Assembly: GCA_031261445.1 (NCBI GenBank)
Contig: JAISJQ010000053.1
Location: 1-64,000, forward strand
From: Oscillospiraceae bacterium
GTDB taxonomy: Bacteria > Bacillota > Clostridia > Oscillospirales > Acutalibacteraceae
Direction: 5' to 3'
DNA: 64,000 bases
Shown: piece after piece, positions 16,564 through 25,251 of the stretch
Numbering within the stretch: position 1 is the stretch's first letter
Layout of the letters: every line of letters begins with the position of its first letter
Made by a program: the position numbers and the translations under genes
The notes under the pieces: generated by a model
Seen by the model: the letters and a program-made list of their open reading frames with translations, nothing else
What the model was told of the DNA's origin: nothing
Database searches by the model: none

Positions 16564-18522
16564 ATGCTCAAGAGCAAACAAATCCAAGGCCTCGATTCTC
16601 TGCGCGCGCTGGGCGTGATTTTAGTGCTGATTTATCACCTCTTTCCCACAATTTTGCCCGGCGGTTTCTTGGGTGTGGACATCTTTTTCGCGTTCTCTGG
16701 CTACCTCATCACGGCCTTGCTGATGCAGGAATTCCGTGAAAAACGGGGCATTGCGCTGGCGGATTTCTATCGCCGCCGCGTCAAGCGTCTGCTCCCAGCG
16801 ATGGTGGGCATGTTGGGTGTCACGCTCCCGCTGAGCCTGTTGATCTCGCCCGATTTTCGCGTGGGCATCCGCCGCCAAGCCGCCGCCGCGCTGGGTTTTG
16901 TGACCAATTATTTTGAGATTGCCGGCGGCAAAAGCTACGAAGACGCGCAGCTCCCGCACCTGTTCGTGCATACCTGGACGCTCGCGGTGGAAATGCATTT
17001 TTACCTCTTCTGGGCGGCCATAATCGCGCTGGTGTTTTGGGCTCTGCGCAAAAAATCGCTGGGCGGCGCACTGTTGCGTGCGCGGCGGAGCTTAACCACC
17101 GTGGCCGCCATTGTGGCGAGCGCGAGTTTTGTGCTCATGCAGTGGCTCACCCGCGGCGTGGCCGACGGCGCGGACTCCTCCGCGGGCTACTTTGCCACCC
17201 ACGCGCACTTCTTCCCCATCATGCTCGGCGCATTGACGGCTCTGCACTTTGGCTACAGAACGCATCCAAAATGGGAAAAATTCGCCGCAACAAAGACTTG
17301 CCGCGCACTTTGCTACGGCATACTGGTCACGGGGACAGCTGGTTTGGTGACACTCTCGCTTCTCTTGACCTTCAGTTCGGCGGCGACGTATCGTTGGGGC
17401 ATGTTGGTCGCCTCGCTGACGGTGTGCGCGATGATCATCAGCGTGCGCCTGTTACAGGAGACGAAAGCGCTCAAAGAGTCCAAAATTCTCGTCTGGCTGG
17501 GCGCACGGAGCTTTGGCATTTACCTCTACCACTGGCCTGTGCTGATCGTGTTCCAGCAACTTTTGCAGAGCGCCAGCGCACAGTGGTTGCAAGAGGCGGC
17601 CGTGTGGTTGGCACCCGTTTTGACACTGTTGGTCACTTTGCCGCTGGCGGAACTGTCGTTCCGCGTTTTAGAAACGCGCTTTCGCGGACGCAAGGCGCAA
17701 TCGACCATCGCGGCGGATCTGCAAGAACCCGCGCCGCGCAAACCCCTCCCCTACCGCACGCTTGCGGCGGCATTAGCGGCCGTGGCGTTGGTGCTTTTAT
17801 CTGGCACGGCACTGGTCAAGTCGCCGCCCATCACCAGTCTGGAGTTGGTGCTGGCGCAAGAGCGTCGCGCCAACGAGAGCGAAGCGATGGGGCAGTTAGA
17901 CGAACAACTGGCCGCGCTGACGCCCGTGAACATCGCGCAAACCGCCCCCACAAAACCCGCCGACAAGCCTACCTTTATCGAAAGCGATAACAAAAAGAAG
18001 TACGCGGGCGGCGTAACGATGGTGGGCGACAGCGTGATGCTGGGGGCTTCGTCCGCGCTGAAAAACAGCATCAGCGGCGTGAAGGTGGACGCGAAGGTCT
18101 CGCGCTTTATGAAGGGCGGCGAGGAACTCATTGCGGACTACCTGAAGGAAGGGAAGCTGTCCAAAAATCTAGTGATCGGTCTGGCCACAAACGTCAACGG
18201 CAAAAGCGATGACTACCTGCGCTCGATTTTGGACAGCCTGAAGGGCAAGGGCATCCGCGTGGTGATTGTGACGGGCTATGGCGGCACGGGGGCGACGCTC
18301 AAGGGCATCTTGGCGTTTGCTGAGGAGGCACGCAAAATCCAGAAGGACTACGATTTTGTGGTGGTGGCCGACTGGAGCAAATTCGCCGCCGGACACCTGA
18401 ATCTGCTGAGCAATGACCGCATCCACTTGAAAAACGCCAGCAAAACCGCCGAGAGCTGCAAGGCCTACGTGAAAATCATCACGGACGCGCTGGATGCCGT
18501 GCAGAAAAAGCCCGCATCGTAA
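16564..18522 (+). CDS. OatA-like cell-envelope O-acyltransferase (AT3 + SGNH)
   Basis: A 652-residue two-part protein. Residues 1-385 form the acyltransferase-3 membrane domain with about ten spans: GLDSLRALGVILVLIYHLFP contains the conserved His25, followed by FLGVDIFFAFSGYLIT and an FYRRRVKRLLP loop. A last membrane segment (about 400-420) leads to an extracellular SGNH domain with the GDSVMLGA nucleophile Ser490 and the DRIHL dyad Asp618/His621. OatA-type enzymes move acetyl groups across the membrane and O-acetylate peptidoglycan (lysozyme resistance) or polysaccharide. It has its own promoter and is followed within 20 bases by the MORN gene. Peptidoglycan or the neighbouring polysaccharide could be the acceptor. 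Confidence 0.88.
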   Translation: MLKSKQIQGLDSLRALGVILVLIYHLFPTILPGGFLGVDIFFAFSGYLITALLMQEFREKRGIALADFYRRRVKRLLPAMVGMLGVTLPLSLLISPDFRVGIRRQAAAALGFVTNYFEIAGGKSYEDAQLPHLFVHTWTLAVEMHFYLFWAAIIALVFWALRKKSLGGALLRARRSLTTVAAIVASASFVLMQWLTRGVADGADSSAGYFATHAHFFPIMLGALTALHFGYRTHPKWEKFAATKTCRALCYGILVTGTAGLVTLSLLLTFSSAATYRWGMLVASLTVCAMIISVRLLQETKALKESKILVWLGARSFGIYLYHWPVLIVFQQLLQSASAQWLQEAAVWLAPVLTLLVTLPLAELSFRVLETRFRGRKAQSTIAADLQEPAPRKPLPYRTLAAALAAVALVLLSGTALVKSPPITSLELVLAQERRANESEAMGQLDEQLAALTPVNIAQTAPTKPADKPTFIESDNKKKYAGGVTMVGDSVMLGASSALKNSISGVKVDAKVSRFMKGGEELIADYLKEGKLSKNLVIGLATNVNGKSDDYLRSILDSLKGKGIRVVIVTGYGGTGATLKGILAFAEEARKIQKDYDFVVVADWSKFAAGHLNLLSNDRIHLKNASKTAESCKAYVKIITDALDAVQKKPAS

Positions 18523-18539
18523 GAAAGAAGGTGAACACT

Positions 18540-19229
18540 TTGGAAAAGTTGCGCAAAATCTTCGTCCCGATTGTGACGCTCGCGCTCCTGTTGACGCTGG
18601 CGCTGTACGCGCTGGGTGTGTTCACGGACGCGCCGATGCAGGTCTCTGGGCACGCTGACCCCGCAGGCGGAGAATACAGCGGCGAGATGCGCAAGGGCAA
18701 ATACCAGGGGGAAGGCGCCCTATTGCTCCCCAACGGCGACCGCTACGAGGGCATTTTTGACGACAATATTTACAGCCTCCGTGGTCGCTACACCAGCGTC
18801 CAAAACTGGGAATATTCGGGCGAATTGCTGGACGGAAAGCCCAACGGGCGGGGCACATTCACCACGAAGGACGGCGATGCATACGAAGGCGAGTGGCTCT
18901 TGGGCGACATCAGCGGCGCGGGGGAATTTCGCGCCAAAAAGGGCTGGCGTTTCGTGGGCACGTTCCAAAACGGCGAGTTCGTGGAGGGCAAGTTGACGCT
19001 GAAAAACGGCTCGTATTACGAGGGAAAATTTGTGGACGGCAAGCCCGAGGACACGGAGGGCTTGTACATCCAGATGGACGACAAAGGCGCAATGCGCTGG
19101 AACTACACGGGCGGCTTTAAGGCCGGCTTGTTTGAGGGCAAGGGGCTCATGGTCGAGAGCGGCGGCGAGGCGGCGGACACGCGCACGCACGGCACTTGGA
19201 CAGCGGGTGTGCTGACAAAAAAAGACTAA
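18540..19229 (+). CDS. Membrane-anchored MORN-repeat protein
   Basis: About 229 residues: a short basic start, one membrane segment (residues 8-28, IFVPIVTLALLLTLALYALG) and an outward-facing region of about seven MORN-type repeats with the pattern YSGEMRKGKYQGEG, YEGIFDDN, YSGELLDGKPNGRGTF, YEGEWLLGDISGAGEF, FVGTFQNGEF, YEGKFVDGKPE, YTGGFKAGLFEGKG. MORN repeats form beta-hairpin ladders used as scaffolds or lipid contacts. I prefer TTG at 18540 because AAGGTGA lies six bases upstream; a GTG at 18531 is an in-frame alternative. It follows the OatA-like gene closely, suggesting a shared envelope function. Precise role unknown. Confidence 0.8.
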   Translation: MEKLRKIFVPIVTLALLLTLALYALGVFTDAPMQVSGHADPAGGEYSGEMRKGKYQGEGALLLPNGDRYEGIFDDNIYSLRGRYTSVQNWEYSGELLDGKPNGRGTFTTKDGDAYEGEWLLGDISGAGEFRAKKGWRFVGTFQNGEFVEGKLTLKNGSYYEGKFVDGKPEDTEGLYIQMDDKGAMRWNYTGGFKAGLFEGKGLMVESGGEAADTRTHGTWTAGVLTKKD

Positions 19230-19242
19230 CGCGGGAGCATTT

Positions 19243-20511
19243 ATGCGTATACTCATCACAAATGCACGCCTTCTCGATCCAGCGCAGGACTGGGATTTTG
19301 TGGGCTCTCTGCTCCTTGCGGACGGCCAAATTGCGCTGGTCAATCCCCCGGCAGACACGGCGGCGGAGCAGGTGATTGACGGAGCGGGCTGGGTGTGCGC
19401 ACCGGGTCTCATCGACCTGCACGTCCACCTGCGCGACCCCGGTCAAACGCACAAGGAAGACATCCGCACCGCCTCGGCGGCGGCGGCGGCGGGCGGCGTG
19501 ACGACCCTCGTGGCCATGCCCAACACCCACCCCACCATGGATAGCCCCACGGTTTTTGCGCAAACGGCGGCGGCACGCGCGGCGGCGGCTGTGCGCATTT
19601 TGCAGGCGGCAGCGGTGTCGCGCGGGCTGGGTAGCCGCGAGCCGGTGGACTTTGACGCGCTGGTGGCCGCGGGCGCGGCGGCCTTCAGCGACGACGGTTT
19701 GCCCATGGCGGACGCGGACATCGCGCTTTTGGCACTGCGTGCGGCGGCACGGCTGGGCGTGCCCCTGCTGGCACACTGTGAGGATCAAGCCTTGGCGGGC
19801 AAGGGCATCATCCACGAGGGCGCAGTGTCCCAGGCGCTCGGCGTGCCGGGCATCTCGGCGGAGTCGGAAGTGCGCGGCGTGCGGCGCGAGATTGCGTGCG
19901 CCCAGTCGGCGGGCGTGCCCGTGCACATCTGTCACGTAAGCACACGGGCGAGCTGCGAGGCGATCCGCGCCGCAAAGGCGGCGGGTGTGCGCGTCACGGC
20001 AGAGACCGCGCCCCACTATTTTGCGCTGACGGACGAAAACTTGCGCGGGCGCGACGCGGACTATCGCATGAATCCGCCCCTGCGCACGGCAGACGACCGC
20101 GCGGCCATTCGCGCGGCACTGGCCGACGGCACGCTTGACTGCATCGCGACCGACCACGCGCCCCACACCCCCGCCGAAAAAGCGGACTTCTTGACCGCGC
20201 CCAACGGGGTGCTCGGACTGGAAACGAGCCTCGCGGCAGGCATAACCTACTTAGTGCAAACGGGCGTGTTGACGCTCGCGCAGCTGATCGACAAGATGAG
20301 CTGCACACCCGCGCGGATTTTGGGCACGGACACGGGCACGCTGGCGCTGGGTCACCCGGCGGACGTGGTGCTGTTCGACCCGAACGCGTCCTGGACTGTC
20401 GACCCCGAAGCGCTCCACAGCAAATCACGCAACACGGCGTTCAAGGCCATCACGCTCACGGGGCAAGTCAAAATGACGCTCTGCCGCGGTCAAGTCGTCT
20501 ACAGCGCGTAG
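19243..20511 (+). CDS. pyrC: Dihydroorotase
   Basis: Catalyses reversible cyclisation of carbamoyl-aspartate to dihydroorotate in pyrimidine synthesis. The 422-residue protein has the metal-binding HxH (His60, His62) in LIDLHVHLRDPGQTHKED, the CHVSTR and TAETAPHYFALTDE segments, and ATDHAPHTPAEK with the catalytic Asp. This is the class I (Bacillus-type) arrangement and length. The ATG follows GGGAG and lies 13 bases after the MORN gene, so it may be cotranscribed with it. No other pyr gene is in the window. Confidence 0.95.
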   Translation: MRILITNARLLDPAQDWDFVGSLLLADGQIALVNPPADTAAEQVIDGAGWVCAPGLIDLHVHLRDPGQTHKEDIRTASAAAAAGGVTTLVAMPNTHPTMDSPTVFAQTAAARAAAAVRILQAAAVSRGLGSREPVDFDALVAAGAAAFSDDGLPMADADIALLALRAAARLGVPLLAHCEDQALAGKGIIHEGAVSQALGVPGISAESEVRGVRREIACAQSAGVPVHICHVSTRASCEAIRAAKAAGVRVTAETAPHYFALTDENLRGRDADYRMNPPLRTADDRAAIRAALADGTLDCIATDHAPHTPAEKADFLTAPNGVLGLETSLAAGITYLVQTGVLTLAQLIDKMSCTPARILGTDTGTLALGHPADVVLFDPNASWTVDPEALHSKSRNTAFKAITLTGQVKMTLCRGQVVYSA

Positions 20512-20536
20512 CACACATTTTTTGCAGGAGAACTCC

Positions 20537-21616
20537 ATGTCTTTCACCATCGGTCAATCCGTCCAGTGCACCCTTTTTGGGCAGTCCCACGCCGCCAACA
20601 TCGGCGGCGTGCTCGACGGTCTGCCGGCGGGTGAGCGCATCGATCTGGATGCGGCGCAGGCATTTTTGCGGCGGCGTGCGCCCGGTACGTCTCCCCTCTC
20701 CACGGCGCGGCGCGAGGCCGATGTGCCGCAAATCCTCTCGGGCTTGGTGGACGGGCACACCGTGGGTGCGCCGCTGGCGTTTTGCATCGCCAACGCGGAT
20801 GCCCGCTCCGCCGACTACGCGCTCTTTCGCACGCAACCGCGCCCCGCGCACGCCGACTACCCCGCGCACGCCAAATTCGGCGACGCCCACGACATCCGCG
20901 GCGGCGGCTTTTTCTCCGCCCGACTGACGGCGGCGCTGTGCTTCGCGGGCGCGGTGGCCATCCAAATTCTGGCGCGGCGCGGCGTGCAGGTGGGGGCGCA
21001 CATTGCGGCCATCGCGGGCATGGTGGATGCACCGTATGACCCGGTGCAGCTCACAGCGGACGCGTTGGCGTGCGCCGGGCAGCGGGATTTTCCCGTCAAC
21101 GACCCCGCGCAGGGCGCTACCATGCAAGAGGCGATTTTGGCCGCCAAACGGGCGGGCGACAGCGTGGGCGGCGTGGTGGAGTGCGCGGTGCTAGGGCTGC
21201 CCGCCGGCGTGGGCGCACCGATTTTCGACTCGCTGGAGTCCTTGATTGCGCACGCGGCGTTCGCCATCCCCGCACTCAAGGGCATTGAATTTGGCGCGGG
21301 CTTTGCGCTGGCGGACATGCGCGGCTCGCAGGCGAACGACCCGTATATCAGCGAAACAGACGGGCTTTTACGCACGAAAACCAACCACAATGGCGGCATT
21401 CTGGGAGGGCTCTCCACGGGGATGCCCCTAGTCTTTCGCGCGGCGTTCAAGCCCACACCCTCCATTGCGGCGGCGCAACAGACATGGAATAGCGCCGAAG
21501 GCCAGGTCACACAATTGCAAATCCCCGGCCGGCACGACCCCTGCGTAGTCCCCCGCGCCGTCCCCTGCGTAGAAGCGGCGGCAGCACTAGCAATCCTAGA
21601 CGCAATCGAGGGATGA
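20537..21616 (+). CDS. aroC: Chorismate synthase
   Basis: Converts EPSP to chorismate using reduced FMN, the last step of the shikimate pathway. The 359-residue protein has LFGQSHAANIGGVLDGLPAG near the start, the RRRAPGTSPLSTARREAD loop, HAKFGDAHDIRGGGFFSARLT, and a C-terminal NGGILGGLSTGMPLVFRAAFKPTPSI region. ATG at 20537 follows GCAGGAG; a TTG 15 bases upstream is less likely. It lies 25 bases after pyrC. The stop codon TGA at 21614 is inside a family E word (GAGGGATGAGGACTGAGG), so the repeat starts at the gene's end. Confidence 0.95.
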   Translation: MSFTIGQSVQCTLFGQSHAANIGGVLDGLPAGERIDLDAAQAFLRRRAPGTSPLSTARREADVPQILSGLVDGHTVGAPLAFCIANADARSADYALFRTQPRPAHADYPAHAKFGDAHDIRGGGFFSARLTAALCFAGAVAIQILARRGVQVGAHIAAIAGMVDAPYDPVQLTADALACAGQRDFPVNDPAQGATMQEAILAAKRAGDSVGGVVECAVLGLPAGVGAPIFDSLESLIAHAAFAIPALKGIEFGAGFALADMRGSQANDPYISETDGLLRTKTNHNGGILGGLSTGMPLVFRAAFKPTPSIAAAQQTWNSAEGQVTQLQIPGRHDPCVVPRAVPCVEAAAALAILDAIEG

Positions 21617-21785
21617 GGACTGAGGATACAGGCGTGAGGGCTGTAGGGGCGGCAACCTGCCGGCCGCCGCGTTTGTGGGAATCAGCGGGCGCGCAGGGGC
21701 GCGCGCCCCTACAAAGGATGAGGACACGCAAAACGTCTAGTTCCAGATATCTAGCATCTAGTCTCTAACATCTAGAATCTAGCAT
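21614..21785. repeat. Intergenic repeat cluster (families E, A, C)
   Basis: Starts at the aroC stop codon with family E words, then two family A hairpins (about 21641-21712), then family C CTAGAT words (about 21735-21783). Confidence 0.8.
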
Positions 21786-21844
21786 AGGACAACCTTTTCG
21801 CTGGCGCATATACTGGAACAGGCACGAGCGAAAGGAGACCCCCA

Positions 21845-22177
21845 ATGCCATGCAAACCCACAGGACTTTGCCGCTGCCGCAAAGCCAATTTTTCTCTGCG
21901 CATCGTGGATATCACCACACGCGAGGGCATTGCCGCCGCGGTGCTGGTCGTGCAGTCCAACGGTTGCCCGCTGTTTTCCGTGCGCTCAGACGCGGACGGG
22001 TTTCTGACCTTCCCGCCGCTGTGCCCGGGAACATACACGCTGGCGCTGACCGTGGCGCAGGGCTACACCCTCGCCAGCGCGTGGCCTGCGCTACAGGTCA
22101 CCGCGCAGGGCAACTTGCGCCTCAAGGGGCACACGGTCAAAAAAATCACACTATTGTTGTCAGAGGACAGAAAATAG
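21845..22177 (+). CDS. Small Cys-rich-headed prealbumin-fold protein
   Basis: A 110-residue protein without a signal peptide. The first 14 residues hold three cysteines (MPCKPTGLCRCRK). The rest resembles the carboxypeptidase-regulatory/SpaA prealbumin-like beta-sandwich: FSLRIVDITTREGIAAAVL, SVRSDADGFLTFPPLCPGTY and TLALTVAQGY. Such domains are usually stalks or binding modules of surface proteins; here one stands alone. The ATG follows AAAGGAGA. The last codons (SEDRK) and the stop are repeat family B sequence. A TATACT at 21809 could be its -10, with a poor -35. Function unknown; disulfide-linked assembly is a guess that recalls the Cys tails of the 36.8-43.6 kb array. Confidence 0.65.
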   Translation: MPCKPTGLCRCRKANFSLRIVDITTREGIAAAVLVVQSNGCPLFSVRSDADGFLTFPPLCPGTYTLALTVAQGYTLASAWPALQVTAQGNLRLKGHTVKKITLLLSEDRK

Positions 22178-22240
22178 AAGACAGAGGGCAGAATTGTGAT
22201 TCTGTCCTCTGCTCTCTGACTTCTGCCCTCTGAACTCTGT
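22162..22240. repeat. Family B hairpin between convergent genes
   Basis: A purine-rich arm (GAAGACAGAGGGCAGAA) and a pyrimidine-rich arm (TTCTGTCCTCTGCTCTCTGA) face each other around a short loop. It contains the stop codons of both flanking genes and probably terminates both transcripts. Confidence 0.75.
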
Positions 22241-22848
22241 CATCTCATTTCTGCCACGCGCACGCGCAGGGGCACACCTACTTGTTCGGCGATTTCGCGG
22301 CAGAGCGCGATTTTGTCTTCGCCCAGCACATCCACGACCGTGAAGCACACGTGGGGCACGTACTGCCGCACGGCGCGAGCATAGCGCACAATGGCCGGGA
22401 AGGCCTCCAGCCCAAAGGAGGGGTGGCACAGCGCGTCGTATTCCTCGGCCGTTGGCGCGTTGAGGCTGATGGACACGCTGTCCACGAGCCCCGCCAGCAA
22501 CGGCGCGGTGGGCTTGCTGTGGATCAGATCGGCCAGACCGTTGGTGTTCAAGCGGATGGGCGGCGCGTCCGGTTGGCGGCGCAGGTGGGCGCAGACCTCT
22601 AGTAGCACCTCCAGCGCACAGGTGGGCTCGCCAAAACCGCAAAAGACAATCTGCGCAAAGTCGCGCAAGTTCCAACCCGTCAGTGCCTCTTGGACTTCCG
22701 CAAACCCGGGCGCGTGTTCCAGCCACAGCGAGGCCGCGCTCCCCAGACCCGCGCCGTTTTGCCGTATGCAAAAATCGCAGGCGCAGGGGCAGGCGGTGGT
22801 CAGGTTTAGGTACAGGTTTTCGCCGTAGCTATAGACAATGGAGGCCAA
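22240..22848 (-). CDS. Radical SAM protein of the TatD-linked type
   Basis: A 202-residue compact radical SAM enzyme. The [4Fe-4S] ligands are Cys20, Cys24 and Cys27 (CPCACDFC, matching CxxxCxxC); GFGEPTCALE and IRLNTNGLADL fit the SAM-binding strands. The opening IVYSYGENLYLNLTTACPC fits the small radical SAM proteins often fused or adjacent to TatD nucleases, but no tatD is present here. The substrate of that family is unknown. It lies nine bases downstream of the ECF S-component gene and is probably cotranscribed. Its stop codon coincides with the edge of a family B repeat. Confidence 0.8.
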   Translation of the reverse strand: MASIVYSYGENLYLNLTTACPCACDFCIRQNGAGLGSAASLWLEHAPGFAEVQEALTGWNLRDFAQIVFCGFGEPTCALEVLLEVCAHLRRQPDAPPIRLNTNGLADLIHSKPTAPLLAGLVDSVSISLNAPTAEEYDALCHPSFGLEAFPAIVRYARAVRQYVPHVCFTVVDVLGEDKIALCREIAEQVGVPLRVRVAEMR

Positions 22849-22857
22849 GGTGTTCTC

Positions 22858-23427
22858 TCAATCTGACGGCTTGCTCTGGGGCAGCAGTCGCGTTTTTAGG
22901 GACAAAATGGGCTTGTGGAAAATCCACGACACCGCAATGCATACGCCCGCCTGCCCAAAGTTGCCGGGCAGGGCGTTGAGGGCATACGGCAAGCCGGTGA
23001 TCTCGCCCGATTTGATGAAGTAGAGCTCGTAGACGAAGTAGCCGCCGATCATGATGATGCCGCCGATCACCGTGCCCAAGCGGAAGAGCCACTTGTTGTC
23101 GTTTTTGGCGAAGGCCGCCACCACAAAGCCCATCAGGCCTTTGATGATCACGGTGGGCAGGATGTAGATGGTCGCGCCCGCCAGCAGGTCGGCAAGACCG
23201 CTCCCCAGTCCGGCGGCCAGCAGTGCCCAGGGGTTGCCCACCAACAGCGCCGTCAGGAAGATCACCGCGTCGCCTAGGTTGACGTAGCCGCCCTGCGTGC
23301 CCGGCACGGGGATGCTCAGCAGATAGGTGACCACGAACACGAGCGCCGCCAGAAGCGCGGTCAGGACGATGTGCACCAGTGCGGTGCTTTGTGCTTTGGT
23401 GGATAGGTTTGTGCTGTTTTTTGCCAT
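22858..23427 (-). CDS. ECF transporter S component
   Basis: A 189-residue protein with six hydrophobic segments. The segments ALLAALVFVVTYLLSIPVPG and GGYVNLGDAVIFLTALLVGNPW, and the loops GSGLADLLAG and TVIIKGLMGFV, are typical of ECF substrate-binding S components (ECF_trnsprt/PF07155-like). It should capture a vitamin or similar small molecule and work with a shared energising EcfAA'T module encoded elsewhere. No riboswitch was seen in the 60 bases before it. Substrate unknown. It lies between the phosphosugar mutase and the radical SAM gene. Confidence 0.85.
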   Translation of the reverse strand: MAKNSTNLSTKAQSTALVHIVLTALLAALVFVVTYLLSIPVPGTQGGYVNLGDAVIFLTALLVGNPWALLAAGLGSGLADLLAGATIYILPTVIIKGLMGFVVAAFAKNDNKWLFRLGTVIGGIIMIGGYFVYELYFIKSGEITGLPYALNALPGNFGQAGVCIAVSWIFHKPILSLKTRLLPQSKPSD

Positions 23428-23487
23428 GACTTTCTCCTCAATGATGGAATGATGAATGGAGGGTTGTTATAAAAATCGTCTTGTTGT

Positions 23488-25185
23488 TTACAGGACGCTT
23501 TTTCCGATGGTCAGCAGTTGCTCTGCGCGTTGGGTGGCGGCGGGCAGATCCCCCGCGATGGCGTGCACGTAGAGCTTGATGAGCGGCTCTGTCCCCGACG
23601 GGCGCAACACCAGCCACGCACCATCGGCAAAGATGAACTTGAGGACGTTGGAGACGGGCAGGCGCAGGGTGGTCTTCTCCCCTGTCCGTAAATCGCGCCG
23701 CTCACTGTGTAGGTAGTCTTCGAGCGCGGTGGGTTTTTCGTCGGCGAACGCGGTCTGCCAGTCGTCCCGCAGGGCGGTCATGCGAGCGCTTTGTTCCGCC
23801 GGGGTCAGCGGCACGGTGACTAGGTGTTCCTGCGCCGCGCCGTAGCTGTCCCACTGCGCCCGCAGGGCATCATAGAGCGTGCGCCCCTGCGTTTTGTGCC
23901 ACAGCGCCATTTCGGCAATGAGCACAGACGCGGCCACGGCGTCTTTGTCCCGCGCAAAGCTGTGGTTCAGGCAGCCGTAGCTCTCCTCAAAACCAAAGAG
24001 ATAGCTGTGCTCGCCGCTCTGTTCCCACTGGCCGATTTTCTCGCCGATATACTTAAAGCCCGTGAGAACGTCAAAGAGCGTCACGCCGTAGGCATCGCAG
24101 ATTTTGCACGCCAAATCGCTGGTGACAATGGTCTTGACCACCGCCGCGTTTTCGGGCAACTCGCCGCGATCGCGCAGGCTCTGCAGGATGTACTCCAGCA
24201 GCAGACAGCCCGTCTGGTTGCCCGTCAGGACGCTATAGCCGCCCTGCCCATCCGACACCAACACGCCAATGCGGTCGGCATCCGGGTCGGTGGCAAAGAT
24301 GAGGTCGGGGTGCAAATGAGCCGCTTGCGCCATGGCTTTTTCGTACACATTCGCTTCTTCTGGGTTGGGGCGCACAAGACCGGGGAAGTTGCCATCCGGC
24401 TGGGTTTGGCTCGCCACCACTTCCACTTTCGTGAAGCCGCTCTCGCGTAAGGCCGTGCGCACGGGCACGTTGCCGCTACCATAAAGAGGCGTATAGAGCA
24501 CGGAGAGCTCCGCACCGCGCAGCTGCACCAGATCTTTGCGGATGACCTGACGGCGGATGCGCTCGTAGTAGTTGCGAAAGGCTTCGTTGCCCTCAGGCAC
24601 GATGGTCAATAGCCCTTTTTCCACCGCTGTACCCAAATCCAACCGCCGCACGTCCGCAAACAAATCCACATTGTGGATCTCGGCCAGAATGTTCCCCGCC
24701 GCGATGTCGGTGATCTGTCCCCCGTCGGCGTTATAGACTTTGTAACCGTTATAGGCCTTGGGATTGTGGCTGGCGGTGATGACGACACCTGCGCTGGCGG
24801 AAAAATACCGCACGGCGAAGGAGAGCATGGGCACGGGGGTCACGGCCTCCAGCCAATAGACCCGAACGCCCGCCGCGCACAGCACGGCGGCGGCCGCGCG
24901 GCTGAATTCATAGGACTTGTTGCGCGTGTCCCGCGCGATGACAACGCTGGGTTCGAGCTCCTGACTGAGTAAGTAGTTGGCCAAACCCTGCGTGGCTTGC
25001 GCGACGGTGTATTCGTTCATGCGCCCCGTGCCCACGCCCAAAATGCCGCGCAGACCACCCGTACCAAACGCCAGCGACTGCCCAAACTGATCCTCCAGCT
25101 CTTCCATGCTCAACGCCGCGAGCGCTTCGCGCAATTCAGGCGCTTTTTCGTACCAACGCTCGTAGGCGCGTTGTGCTTGGCTCAT
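23488..25185 (-). CDS. pgcA: Phospho-sugar mutase (PgcA-like phosphoglucomutase/phosphomannomutase)
   Basis: A 565-residue alpha-D-phosphohexomutase interconverting hexose 1- and 6-phosphates. The N-terminal LAFGTGGLRGILGVGTGRMN, the phosphoserine loop TASHNPKAYNGYK (Ser at about 138), the metal-binding ATDPDADRIG loop, FGFEESYGCL sugar loop and C-terminal RPSGTEPLIKLY phosphate site are all present. Length fits the Gram-positive PgcA branch. The gene lies 66 bases downstream of mannosylglucose phosphorylase. A role in turning mannose-1-phosphate or glucose-1-phosphate into the 6-phosphate is the natural reading, but it may also supply UDP-glucose precursors. Confidence 0.92.
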   Translation of the reverse strand: MSQAQRAYERWYEKAPELREALAALSMEELEDQFGQSLAFGTGGLRGILGVGTGRMNEYTVAQATQGLANYLLSQELEPSVVIARDTRNKSYEFSRAAAAVLCAAGVRVYWLEAVTPVPMLSFAVRYFSASAGVVITASHNPKAYNGYKVYNADGGQITDIAAGNILAEIHNVDLFADVRRLDLGTAVEKGLLTIVPEGNEAFRNYYERIRRQVIRKDLVQLRGAELSVLYTPLYGSGNVPVRTALRESGFTKVEVVASQTQPDGNFPGLVRPNPEEANVYEKAMAQAAHLHPDLIFATDPDADRIGVLVSDGQGGYSVLTGNQTGCLLLEYILQSLRDRGELPENAAVVKTIVTSDLACKICDAYGVTLFDVLTGFKYIGEKIGQWEQSGEHSYLFGFEESYGCLNHSFARDKDAVAASVLIAEMALWHKTQGRTLYDALRAQWDSYGAAQEHLVTVPLTPAEQSARMTALRDDWQTAFADEKPTALEDYLHSERRDLRTGEKTTLRLPVSNVLKFIFADGAWLVLRPSGTEPLIKLYVHAIAGDLPAATQRAEQLLTIGKSVL

Positions 25186-25251
25186 ATGTAGATCCTCGTT
25201 TCATTTGTGGTGATTTTTTGTCGCGCGGCGGCGTGGCGATGCTATCCTATT

